Positions 14,850 to 22,543 of a DNA stretch of 37,259 bases are shown here, one piece after another. The position numbers and the translations under genes were made by a program. Under the pieces are notes generated by a model. That model saw nothing but the letters and a program-made list of their open reading frames with translations, was not told the origin of the DNA and did not search any database. The stretch covers positions 1 through 37,259 of the forward strand of contig JADLBB010000042.1 of the NCBI GenBank assembly GCA_020848055.1, read 5' to 3'. Position 1 is the stretch's first letter. Each line of letters starts with the position of its first letter. This DNA is from Chloroflexota bacterium. GTDB taxonomy: Bacteria > Chloroflexota > Limnocylindria > QHBO01.

Positions 14850-15640
14850 GACCCAGATGCCCCACGCAGCTCGACGACCTCGCCGCTGCTCAGCTCGCTC
14901 CGTCGACCGTCCCACTCGACGACCAGCTCCCCCTGCGCCCCCAGATCCACCGCCCGACCGGTGATCGTCTCCGTCTCGGTCGCCACGCGCACGGCCATCC
15001 CGACGGTGGCACAGCGCAGCCGGTAGCGCTCGAGCGGCCACTCACCACGCTCGACGCGTTCCATTTCGTCGGACAGGGCGTCCAGCAGTCGATCGAGCAG
15101 CGCCACCCGATCCACTGGACGCCGCGACACTTCGGCCAGCGAGGTCGATCGGTCTCGGATGTCGGCGGGCACGTCGGCGCCAACCCAATCGGTGTTCAGC
15201 CCCACACCGATGATCGCGCCGCACAGGCGGTCATCGGCGATGACGGTCTCGATCAGGATGCCCCCGAGCTTGCGCCCGCGCTCGTCGGTGACGTCGTTGG
15301 GCCACTTGAGGCGGACCACGGCCACCGGCTCGCAGGCGGCGGACACCGCCAGCGCCGCCGCCAGCGGCAGCACCCAGGCGTCGGCCGCGGCCAGCCGCGG
15401 CTGCAGCACGATGCTGGCCGCCAGGGAGCGGCCGGCCGGCGAGTGCCAGGAACGACCGCGCCGGCCCCGTCCCGCGGTCTGCTCATCGGCCACCACGACC
15501 AGCCCATCGGCATCCGGCTGCGCCAGCAACCCGCGAGCACGGTCGTTGGTCGAGCCGATCGAGGCATGGGCCTCGATGGCGCGCCCGAGCCGTCGGTCGG
15601 GCCTGGTCGCGCGCAGCCAGGTCGTGTCAGACTCCATCAT
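14846..15640 (-). CDS. birA: Biotin--[acetyl-CoA carboxylase] ligase, catalytic-domain only
   Basis: Activates biotin as biotinyl-AMP and attaches it to the AccB lysine. The 264-residue protein has the biotin/ATP loop GRGRRGRSW (57-65), the KWPND motif (112-116) and the catalytic lysine in RKLGGILIE (K124), with GVGLNTDW following. The C-terminal SH3-like domain includes GRAVDLGAQGELVVEW. It lacks the N-terminal winged helix of bifunctional BirA, so it should not be a DNA-binding biotin repressor. The tandem ATG at 15640/15637 is preferred: TATCGT lies 9 nt upstream, and extending to a GTG at 15679 would take the gene through the trpS promoter region. It heads the acc/fab directon. Confidence 0.93.
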   Translation of the reverse strand: MMESDTTWLRATRPDRRLGRAIEAHASIGSTNDRARGLLAQPDADGLVVVADEQTAGRGRRGRSWHSPAGRSLAASIVLQPRLAAADAWVLPLAAALAVSAACEPVAVVRLKWPNDVTDERGRKLGGILIETVIADDRLCGAIIGVGLNTDWVGADVPADIRDRSTSLAEVSRRPVDRVALLDRLLDALSDEMERVERGEWPLERYRLRCATVGMAVRVATETETITGRAVDLGAQGELVVEWDGRRSELSSGEVVELRGASGS

Positions 15641-15649
15641 CGGACGCAC

Positions 15650-15655
15650 ACGATA
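15650..15655 (-). promoter_or_regulatory. Putative -10 box of the birA-acc-fab directon
   Basis: TATCGT on the minus strand, 9 nt before the birA ATG at 15640, matching the near-leaderless layout at deoC and trpS. It matches the consensus at only 4 of 6 positions, and no ribosome binding site precedes birA. Confidence 0.35.
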
Positions 15656-15689
15656 ACCCCTCGCGGACGGAATGCCCACCGGCGTGCGC

Positions 15690-15695
15690 TACACT
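15690..15695 (+). promoter_or_regulatory. Putative -10 box of trpS
   Basis: TACACT on the plus strand with 10 nt to the trpS ATG at 15706. The bases between are CGGCGGCGGC, with no purine-rich ribosome binding site. It lies divergent to the birA box, within a 65-bp region. Confidence 0.5.
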
Positions 15696-15705
15696 CGGCG
15701 GCGGC

Positions 15706-16734
15706 ATGAGCCAGATCGTCGAAGCCCCGGTGAGTCCCAGGCCATCGACCGCCGAACGCGTGTTCAGTGGCATCCAGCCGTCGGGTGCCTCGCACCTGGG
15801 CAACTACCTGGGCGCCCAGGCCAACTACGTCGCCCTGCAGGACGAGTACGACACGATCTACGCCATCGTCGACTGGCACGCCCTGACCAGCGTGCACGAC
15901 GGGGCTGAACTGCGGCAGCTGACCCACGACATGGTGCTGGACCTGCTGGCGGTGGGCCTGGACCCGGCCCGCTGCGCCCTCATCCGCCAGTCGGACTTTC
16001 CCGAGCACGCCGAGCTGGCCTGGATCTTCAACACCGTCACCCCGGTCAGCTGGGTCGAACGCACGCCCACCTACAAGGAAAAGCGCCAGCAGGGCCTCGA
16101 GAACTCGGTCGGCCTGCTCGACTACCCGATCCTGCAGGCAGCGGACATCGTCATCTACAAGGCCACCCGCGTGCCGGTCGGCCGCGACCAGGCCGCGCAC
16201 CTCGAGCTGAGCCGCGAGGTCGTGCGCGCGTTCAACCGGCGCTACGGCGACGTCTTCCCCGAGCCGCAACCGGTCTTCACCGATGCCCCGACCGTGCTTG
16301 GCATCGACGGGTCGGCCAAGATGAGCAAGAGCGCCGGCAACACGATCCCGATCTTCGCCGATCCCGATGAGATCCGGCGCCTGGTCATGAGCATGGTCAC
16401 CGACCCGCTGCGCATCAAGCGCACTGATCCCGGCCGGCCCGAGGTCTGCAACGTGTGCCAGCTGCACCGTTTCTTCGGCGGTGACTACCTCCAGATCCAG
16501 GACGGCGAGCGGACCGCGCGCACCGGCTGCGTGGACACCAAGGGCCTGCTGGCCGAGCGCATCATCGAGTTCTTCCGCCCGATGCGCGCCAGGCGCGCGG
16601 AGCTCGCCGCCGACCCAGCTGTTGTCGAGGATACGCTGGCCGCCGGCGCCGCCAGGGTCAGGCCCATCGTCGAGGCCACCATGTCCGAGGTGCGCGCGGC
16701 GGTCGGCGTCGGGCGCGTGGGCCGACCGCGGTGA
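15706..16734 (+). CDS. trpS: Tryptophanyl-tRNA synthetase
   Basis: Class I enzyme charging tRNA-Trp. The 342-residue protein has the HIGH-equivalent in FSGIQPSGASHLGNYLG, the KMSKS loop intact in GSAKMSKSAGN, and the TrpRS signatures DWHALTS, FPEHAELAWIFN and PVGRDQAAHLELSRE. The first 17 residues form a short extra tail before the conserved core. The last four bases overlap the AI-2E transporter start (GTGA, 16731-16734), so the two genes are coupled. The near-leaderless -10 box suggests its mRNA starts close to the ATG. Confidence 0.96.
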   Translation: MSQIVEAPVSPRPSTAERVFSGIQPSGASHLGNYLGAQANYVALQDEYDTIYAIVDWHALTSVHDGAELRQLTHDMVLDLLAVGLDPARCALIRQSDFPEHAELAWIFNTVTPVSWVERTPTYKEKRQQGLENSVGLLDYPILQAADIVIYKATRVPVGRDQAAHLELSREVVRAFNRRYGDVFPEPQPVFTDAPTVLGIDGSAKMSKSAGNTIPIFADPDEIRRLVMSMVTDPLRIKRTDPGRPEVCNVCQLHRFFGGDYLQIQDGERTARTGCVDTKGLLAERIIEFFRPMRARRAELAADPAVVEDTLAAGAARVRPIVEATMSEVRAAVGVGRVGRPR

Positions 16735-18008
16735 CCGGCGGACCGACATCCGGCGCGCCGGTCGGTCTCGGTCCGAGCGAAAGGCGCTGGCTGCTGATCT
16801 TCCTTGCGTTCGGCAGTGCCTATATCGGCCTGCTGCTGGCGGAGCGTCTGCTGAACATCCTGGGCGGCTTCGCCTCGATCGCCCTGATCGTGTTCCTGGC
16901 CTGGCTGCTGGCATTCGTCATGTCCCCGCTGGTCGCCTGGATCGAGGACAGGCTTCGGGCGCCGCGCGGCCCGGTGGTGGTGGTGACCTACCTCCTGGTG
17001 CTGGTGGTGTTCGGCTTCCTGCTGTTCTACACGGGCGCCGCGCTGACCCAGCAGGTCGGCGAGATGGCGGAGCGCTTCCCCGAGACCGAGGCCGCCATCC
17101 TGGCCACGCTGGCCGAGTGGGAGCGCAACCTGCAGATCGGCCGCCTGCAGCTTCCGCTGACCGACCTTTTCCGCGCCGCCCTCGACGGGCTCGAGGGACT
17201 TGGCAACGAGCTGCTGGGACAGGCCGAGGCGATCGCTGCCGTCACGATCGCGACCGTCGGCTCGCTGGTACTGATCATCGTCCTGTCGCTGTACATGCTG
17301 ATGGATTCCCGGCGCATCCTGGCTCGGCTGCGCGCGGCGGTGCCACGCGGCCTGCGCGACGAGGCGGCCCTGTTCGAGCGCAGCACGGTACGGGCCTTCG
17401 GAGGCTTCCTGCGCGCCCAGCTGGTGCTCGCCGCGGTGCAGGGCGTGCTGGTGGCGGTGGTGGGCACCGCCTTCGGCATCCCGTACCTGTTCCTGTGGGG
17501 CACGATCAGCGTGCTGCTGATGCTGATCCCGTTCTTCGGGCCGCCCCTCGCGCTGCTGCCCCCAGTGGCCGGCGCGCTGCTGTTCGGCGGCGGTGGCGGG
17601 ATCCCGGCGGCCGTCATCCTGGTGGCGGTGCAGACCGTCCTGGTCAACTGGCTGCAGCCCCGGCTGATGCGCGGCGCGCTCGGCCTGCATCCCATCCTGG
17701 TCCTGGTCGGCCTGCTGGTGGGGGCGCAGGTCGCCGGCGTGTGGGGCGCGCTGTTCGGCATCCCGGTCATCGCCGTGCTGTGGGTGTTCGTGACCTACCT
17801 GGGCTTCGGCGCCGTGCCCAATGCAGCGCTCCCCGCGGCCGAACGGCTGCCGGACGTGGACGAGCACGTCATGGTCTCGGTGGCGCGCGAACAGGTCGGG
17901 GATGAGACCCACCCGCACATCCACGTCACGCGGACGCGGCGCCCCGATGGGACCGAGCAGGTGGAATTGCGGACCGAGCCGCGACCGGCGAGTGACCTCG
18001 AGGGTTAG
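16731..18008 (+). CDS. AI-2E family transporter (UPF0118)
   Basis: A 425-residue polytopic membrane protein of the PerM/TqsA family. The order of hydrophobic stretches fits: a first pair around residues 20-65 (LLIFLAFGSAYIGLLLAERLL; IALIVFLAWLLAFVMSPLVAW), one near 78-102, a long soluble loop (EMAERFPETEAAILATLAEWERNL), then a second membrane half. The second half includes LVLIIVLSLYMLMDS, GFLRAQLVLAAVQGVLVAVVG, LWGTISVLLMLIPFFGPPLALLPP and NWLQPRLMRGALGLHPILVLVGLLVGAQ (in pieces). A C-terminal hydrophilic tail of about 60 residues is extra. Members export autoinducer-2, act as ion/proton antiporters, or are uncharacterised. It starts in trpS and its stop overlaps the oppF-like stop tail to tail. 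Confidence 0.9.
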   Translation: MTGGPTSGAPVGLGPSERRWLLIFLAFGSAYIGLLLAERLLNILGGFASIALIVFLAWLLAFVMSPLVAWIEDRLRAPRGPVVVVTYLLVLVVFGFLLFYTGAALTQQVGEMAERFPETEAAILATLAEWERNLQIGRLQLPLTDLFRAALDGLEGLGNELLGQAEAIAAVTIATVGSLVLIIVLSLYMLMDSRRILARLRAAVPRGLRDEAALFERSTVRAFGGFLRAQLVLAAVQGVLVAVVGTAFGIPYLFLWGTISVLLMLIPFFGPPLALLPPVAGALLFGGGGGIPAAVILVAVQTVLVNWLQPRLMRGALGLHPILVLVGLLVGAQVAGVWGALFGIPVIAVLWVFVTYLGFGAVPNAALPAAERLPDVDEHVMVSVAREQVGDETHPHIHVTRTRRPDGTEQVELRTEPRPASDLEG

Positions 18009-19069
18009 CCGGCGGCGGCTGCGATCGCGGCGTTGATCTCGTCCACGCGGTAGCAGGCGACGTAGTGCCGGTCGCCTCGCAGCTCGAGCGGCGGGTGCGG
18101 GTTGGTGCGGCACACCTCGGCGGCAAACGGACAGCGCTCGATGAAGCGGCACTCCGGAGGCGGGTTGACCGGCTTGCTCACCCCGCCCTTGATCTCGACC
18201 GCGGTCCGCTTCTGGGAGGGATCGGGCACCGGGACCGCCGAAAGCAGGGCGCGCGTGTACGGGTGCTGCGGCCTGCTCAAGATCTCCTCGGTGGGCCCGA
18301 TCTCGACGATCTTGCCCAGGTACATGACCGCGATGCGGTCGCACATGTAGCGCGCCACGGCCAGGTCGTGGGTGATATACAGGTATGAAACCTGGAACTC
18401 GCGCGCCAGTCCGGCCATCAGTTCCATGACCGAGATCCGGATGCTGACGTCGAGCATGGAGGTCGGCTCATCGGCCACTATGAAGCTGGGGTTCATGACC
18501 AGGGCGCGCGCGACGGCCACGCGCTGGCGCTGGCCGCCAGACAGCTCGTGCGGATAGCGGAACAGGAAGTTCTCCGCGGGGGTCAGGCCCACCAGGCGCA
18601 GGAGCTCCAGGACGCGCTGCTCGCGCTCCGGCACGTTGCCGACCTTCTGGACCGCCAGCGGCTCGGACACCGTGTCGAAGATGGTGCGACGCGGGTTCAT
18701 CGATTCGTACGGGTCCTGGAAGATCATCTGGACCCGGCGCCGGAACTCCTTGGTCTCCTTGCCCTTGATGTGCGCCACGTCCCGCTCGTAGTCGCGGTCG
18801 CGGAACATGATGCTGCCGCCGGTCGGCTCGAGCAGCTTGACCAACATGCGGCCGGTGGTTGACTTGCCGCAGCCCGACTCGCCCACCAGGCCGAGGCTCT
18901 CGCCGGGGGCGATCTCGAAACTGATGCCATCCACCGCGTGCACGAACTCGGTCGGCGCGCGGAACAGGCCGCGGGACACCGGGAAGTGCATCTGCAGGTC
19001 CACGATATCGAGCAGCGGCAACTCCGACGAAGGGGCGCTCGGCGCCATTGATCGATCGGCCACGGTCAT
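18005..19069 (-). CDS. Peptide ABC transporter ATP-binding protein (OppF/DppF type)
   Basis: One of two ATPases powering the peptide importer. The 354-residue protein has Walker A GESGCGKST, the ABC signature LSGGQRQRVAVARAL, Walker B FIVADEPTSMLD and the H-loop YITHDLAV. The C-terminal oligopeptide-transporter domain has the cysteine pattern ECRFIERCPFAAEVC and HYVACY, as in OppF/DppF. The ATG at 19069 overlaps the OppD-like stop as ATGA; the longer frame is a shadow in that gene. The substrate is inferred from the family (di- or oligopeptides); nickel or other solutes cannot be excluded. Confidence 0.94.
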   Translation of the reverse strand: MTVADRSMAPSAPSSELPLLDIVDLQMHFPVSRGLFRAPTEFVHAVDGISFEIAPGESLGLVGESGCGKSTTGRMLVKLLEPTGGSIMFRDRDYERDVAHIKGKETKEFRRRVQMIFQDPYESMNPRRTIFDTVSEPLAVQKVGNVPEREQRVLELLRLVGLTPAENFLFRYPHELSGGQRQRVAVARALVMNPSFIVADEPTSMLDVSIRISVMELMAGLAREFQVSYLYITHDLAVARYMCDRIAVMYLGKIVEIGPTEEILSRPQHPYTRALLSAVPVPDPSQKRTAVEIKGGVSKPVNPPPECRFIERCPFAAEVCRTNPHPPLELRGDRHYVACYRVDEINAAIAAAAG

Positions 19070-20103
19070 CGCTGCAGGCCCTCCAGCTCGGGAACCTGGT
19101 CCCAGTGCCAGCAGGCAACCTTGTGCCCGCCGCCGATATCCTCGAGTGGCGGGTTCTCGACGGCGCAGCGCTCGGTGGCGAACGGACAGCGCGGGTGGAA
19201 GCGGCAGCCCGTCGGAGGATTCAGGAGATCGGGCGGCTCGCCCTGCAGGGGCGCCAGCTTGCGTCGCGGACCGGTGATCGAGGGCGTCGAGCGCAGGAGA
19301 AGGTAGGCGTAGGGGTGACGCGGTCGGGCGAAGACGTCCGCGGTCGGCCCATACTCGACCAGGTTGCCGGCGTACATGACGCCCAGCGAATCGGTCACCT
19401 CGGCGATGACGGCGATGTCGTGGCTGATGTACACGATCGACATGCCCAGGTCGGCCTGGATTCGCTTGAGCTCCTTGAGGATCTGGTCCTGGACGATGAC
19501 GTCGAGGGCCGTCGTTGGCTCGTCGGCGATGATCAACTGCGGCCCGCACGACAGGGCCATCGCGATCACCGCGCGCTGGCGCATGCCGCCGGAGAACTCG
19601 TGCGGGTAGCGGTCGAGCATGTCGGCCGGCAGACCGACGGCCGCGAACAGCTTCTCCATGTGCGCGCGCTGCTCGGCGTAGGTCATGACGCCGCGGTAGT
19701 GCGTGTCGAGCGCCTCGCGAATCTGGTCACCGACGCGATAGACCGGGTTCCAGGAGTTCATGGCGCCCTGGAAGACCATGGCGATGTCCTTCCAGCGGCG
19801 CTGCCGCATCTCCTCGGCGCTGAGCCACAGCAGGTTCTCGCCGTTGAGCCTGATCTCGCCGGAGATGTGCTGGGCGTTCTGCGGCAGCAGGCGCAGCAAC
19901 GACAGCGCGACGGAGGTCTTGCCGCAGCCCGACTCGCCCACCAGGCCGATGGCCTCGCCCTGGTGGAGGGTGAAGGTGACATTGTCGACGGCCGACACCG
20001 ATCCGGCCTTGATCTTGTAGTGCATGACCAGCTGGTCGACTTCGAGCAGCGGCAGCGAGGGATCAACCTGGCGAGCTTCCAGGCTCAGTTGCGACAGTGT
20101 CAT
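19066..20103 (-). CDS. Peptide ABC transporter ATP-binding protein (OppD/DppD type)
   Basis: Second ATPase of the importer. The 345-residue protein has Walker A GESGCGKTS, the signature FSGGMRQRAVIAMAL, Walker B LIIADEPTTALDV and the H-loop YISHDIAV. The C-terminal part carries GCRFHPRCPFATERC and HKVACWHW, the OppD/DppD cysteine pattern. It begins 16 bp after the permease stop. The order binding protein, permease B, permease C, ATPase D, ATPase F is the classic dpp/opp layout. Confidence 0.95.
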   Translation of the reverse strand: MTLSQLSLEARQVDPSLPLLEVDQLVMHYKIKAGSVSAVDNVTFTLHQGEAIGLVGESGCGKTSVALSLLRLLPQNAQHISGEIRLNGENLLWLSAEEMRQRRWKDIAMVFQGAMNSWNPVYRVGDQIREALDTHYRGVMTYAEQRAHMEKLFAAVGLPADMLDRYPHEFSGGMRQRAVIAMALSCGPQLIIADEPTTALDVIVQDQILKELKRIQADLGMSIVYISHDIAVIAEVTDSLGVMYAGNLVEYGPTADVFARPRHPYAYLLLRSTPSITGPRRKLAPLQGEPPDLLNPPTGCRFHPRCPFATERCAVENPPLEDIGGGHKVACWHWDQVPELEGLQR

Positions 20104-20119
20104 GCGGACCTCAGCGTGC

Positions 20120-21253
20120 TCACCGTGCGCGGAGGCGAGGGTTGATGACCTCGTCCATGCCGCGTCCGACCAGGAAGAACCCGAAGCACAGGAACGTCAC
20201 GGCCAGGCCTGCCGGGAACAGCAGCCACCAGTAACTGGTGCCGCTGAGCAGGTAACCGTTGTTCTGGGCCGTGTTGATCATGATGCCCCAGGTCATGGGC
20301 ACGTTGAGCAGGCCGAAGAAAGAAAGGGTGGCCTCGATGGCGATGGCCTCGGTCACGCCGAACATCATGTACAGGAAGCTCAGCGGCAGGACGTTCGGGA
20401 TGATGTGGCGCAGGACGATGTGCCAGTGCGTGCCACCCGCCACCCGGGCCGCATCTATGTAGGACTTGACCTTCACCGACAGCGCCTGCGCCTTGAGCAC
20501 GATGGCCACGCCGCCGAACCCTCCCAGCACTCCGATCATGAGTCCCAGCATGACCATGTTGATCTCGAACAGGGCGCTGACCAGGATGAGCACCGGCAGC
20601 AGCGGCATGAGCAGGATCAGGTCCGACAGGCGCATCAGCGATCCGTCGATGAAGCCGCCGAAGTAGGCCGCGATGGAGCCGACGGTGGTCGCGATCAGGA
20701 CGGTGGTCAGCGCCGCCACAGCGCCGAGGAAGAACGCGGCGCGCGTGCTGTACAGCAACTGGGACAGGATGTCGCGACCCTGTGGATCGGTCCCGAGCAG
20801 GTGCGGGTTCGGCCCCTTCAGGCTCGGCGGCGCCGGCTGAACGGGGATCGTGACGGTCTGGCCGACCTTGACCGTCGGGTTGAGGCGCAGGCGCGCCTCC
20901 TGCAGGCTGATCTGGGTCGATGGATCGGTCGGCTCGCCCTCGACGATGACGAACTGGAGCTCCACGGCGCTGTAGCCGGTCACCGGGTCGTAGATCTTCG
21001 GATCCCACACGGTGGCCATCAGGATGGGGTGCGCTATGGCCATGCACGCGAACAGCAGGATGAGGCCCAGGCCGAACATGCCCATCTTGTTCTCGCGGAA
21101 CAGGCCCCAGGTCTTTCCGAGCGAACGGCGCCACAGGGCAAGCCGAACCTTCCAGAGCGGCTGGTGAGCGAAGGCATCGCTGGCGGGCGAGCCGGCCGCG
21201 ACAGCGCCCGTGGCGGCGCCGTGATCGGCGCCCTGATCCTTGGTCGTGGTCAT
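20120..21253 (-). CDS. Peptide ABC transporter permease (OppC/DppC type) with external insertion
   Basis: Inner-membrane subunit of 377 residues, longer than the usual 280-310. A cytoplasmic N-terminal tail of about 55 residues precedes the first span (GMFGLGLILLFACMAIAHPIL). A long extracytoplasmic segment (about residues 80-150: DPKIYDPVTGYSAVELQFV to VKVGQTVTIPVQPAPP) precedes the conserved LLGTDPQGRDILSQLLYSTR. The BPD transporter domain with five further spans and the EAA-like loop (DAARVAGGTHWHIVLRHIIPNV) follows. The insertion looks like a small beta domain that could contact the binding protein. It begins 10 bp after the OppB-type gene stop. Confidence 0.92.
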   Translation of the reverse strand: MTTTKDQGADHGAATGAVAAGSPASDAFAHQPLWKVRLALWRRSLGKTWGLFRENKMGMFGLGLILLFACMAIAHPILMATVWDPKIYDPVTGYSAVELQFVIVEGEPTDPSTQISLQEARLRLNPTVKVGQTVTIPVQPAPPSLKGPNPHLLGTDPQGRDILSQLLYSTRAAFFLGAVAALTTVLIATTVGSIAAYFGGFIDGSLMRLSDLILLMPLLPVLILVSALFEINMVMLGLMIGVLGGFGGVAIVLKAQALSVKVKSYIDAARVAGGTHWHIVLRHIIPNVLPLSFLYMMFGVTEAIAIEATLSFFGLLNVPMTWGIMINTAQNNGYLLSGTSYWWLLFPAGLAVTFLCFGFFLVGRGMDEVINPRLRAR

Positions 21254-21263
21254 GACTGCACCA

Positions 21264-22424
21264 TCATGCGATTCGAATCCTGGGGTCCAGAACGGCGTAC
21301 AGCACGTCGGCCACCAGGTGGCCGACCAGCGCCAGCACGCCGGTGATGGCCAGCGCGCCGACCGCCAGCGGAATATCCGAGACGTTGATCGCCTGCAGGA
21401 ACAACAGTCCCATGCCCGGCCAGGAGAAGATCGTCTCGGTGACGATCCCGCCGCCGATGACGAACGACAACGCCAGCACCAGCGACGTGGCGACCGGCAG
21501 CATGGCGTTGCGCGCGGCGTGCCGGTCGCGAATGACGTTGTCGGGCAGGCCCTTGGCGCGTGCGGTGAGGATGTAGTCCTCCCCCAGCGTCTCGAGCATC
21601 GAGGCGCGGGTCAGCAGCATGATCGCGCCGAAGGCGACGAGGCCCAGCGTGATGACCGGCAGGATGGTGTGGTGCACGATGTCCCACGCGAACTTGGCGG
21701 CCGGATTGACGGCCCAGTAGCCCACGACCGCCGCAACGACCAGGAGGCCCAGCAGCATCGCCAGCCGCTCGCGCGTCACGAGGTCCTTCGCGACGCGCCC
21801 GATAACGATGCGCGCGATGCCGTAGGCCACCGACGCGATGACCACCGTCCAGATCAGCCGTCCGAAGATGTCGTTCGCCTCGAACGGAGCGCCCAGCCAC
21901 AGCTCGGCGGTGATGAACCGCCCGATCGGGAACCATCCGAAGACGAAGCCGAACAGCCAGAGCATGACGATGGCGAACCAGGGGTAGAACACCGTCTGCA
22001 GAAACACGCCCGAAACGATGAGGAACTGCTCGGACCGGCCGCCACGCCGCCACGCGATCAGCTTGCCGGTCTTGAAGCCGAGCCAGAACGCGAACAGCGT
22101 CGAGGACAGGAACAGGACGAGCGTGCGAGGCAGGGCCTCGAGCAGCACCGCCGACACGTCCTTGGGGAACCGGCTGAAGCTGACTCCCATGTCGAAACGG
22201 AAGAAGAAGTTGGTGATGTAGGTGATGTACTGCTGCAACAGCGGCTGATCGAGCCCGAGCCGTGCCTTCAGCTCGAGGCGGACGGACATCGGGATGTCGG
22301 GATTGCCGATGAGGGTGTCGCTGATGTCGCCCGGCATCAGCTGCAACAGGAGCCACACGATGCTCAGGAAGACGACGAAGAGGATCACCATCTGCACGAG
22401 GCGGCCGATGAAGAACTTCAACAT
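21264..22424 (-). CDS. Peptide ABC transporter permease (OppB/DppB type)
   Basis: Inner-membrane subunit of 386 residues against roughly 305-340 for typical DppB. The N-terminus LKFFIGRLVQMVILFVVFLSIVWLLLQLMPGD (pieces) and the loop RLGLDQPLLQQYITYITNFF are typical. The C-terminus has ILTARAKGLPDNVIRDRHAARNAMLPV (EAA-loop region) and GLLFLQAINVSDIPLAVG. An insertion of about 70 residues (from ELWLGAPFEANDIFGRLIW to VGYWAVNPAAKF) adds probable membrane segments between spans. It sits 119 bp after the binding-protein gene, with a hairpin between them. Confidence 0.92.
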   Translation of the reverse strand: MLKFFIGRLVQMVILFVVFLSIVWLLLQLMPGDISDTLIGNPDIPMSVRLELKARLGLDQPLLQQYITYITNFFFRFDMGVSFSRFPKDVSAVLLEALPRTLVLFLSSTLFAFWLGFKTGKLIAWRRGGRSEQFLIVSGVFLQTVFYPWFAIVMLWLFGFVFGWFPIGRFITAELWLGAPFEANDIFGRLIWTVVIASVAYGIARIVIGRVAKDLVTRERLAMLLGLLVVAAVVGYWAVNPAAKFAWDIVHHTILPVITLGLVAFGAIMLLTRASMLETLGEDYILTARAKGLPDNVIRDRHAARNAMLPVATSLVLALSFVIGGGIVTETIFSWPGMGLLFLQAINVSDIPLAVGALAITGVLALVGHLVADVLYAVLDPRIRIA

Positions 22425-22487
22425 TGCCGGTGCGAATCCTCTCGTGAATTGACGGGATTCGGGGGTGGAGCGCGATTGGTTGGGGTG

Positions 22488-22517
22488 GAGGGGGCGGCCC
22501 AGGCGGACCGCCCCCTC
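22488..22517 (-). promoter_or_regulatory. Strong GC hairpin between the binding-protein and permease genes
   Basis: A perfect 10-bp inverted repeat, GAGGGGGCGG / CCGCCCCCTC, with a 10-nt loop. It starts 26 nt after the binding-protein stop and lies 63 nt before the permease ATG. No T-run follows on the minus strand, so it probably acts as a partial terminator or an mRNA-protecting stem that keeps binding-protein levels above permease levels. That role is known for other solute-transport operons and is inferred here. Confidence 0.65.
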
Positions 22518-22543
22518 GGTGTGCTAGATCCGGTTGTTCCCGC

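Noticed and set aside
16485..18344. A 619-codon minus-strand open frame opposite the AI-2E transporter
   Set aside because: Rich in Gln, His, Asp and Arg with no membrane or domain features, which is typical antisense of a hydrophobic membrane protein.
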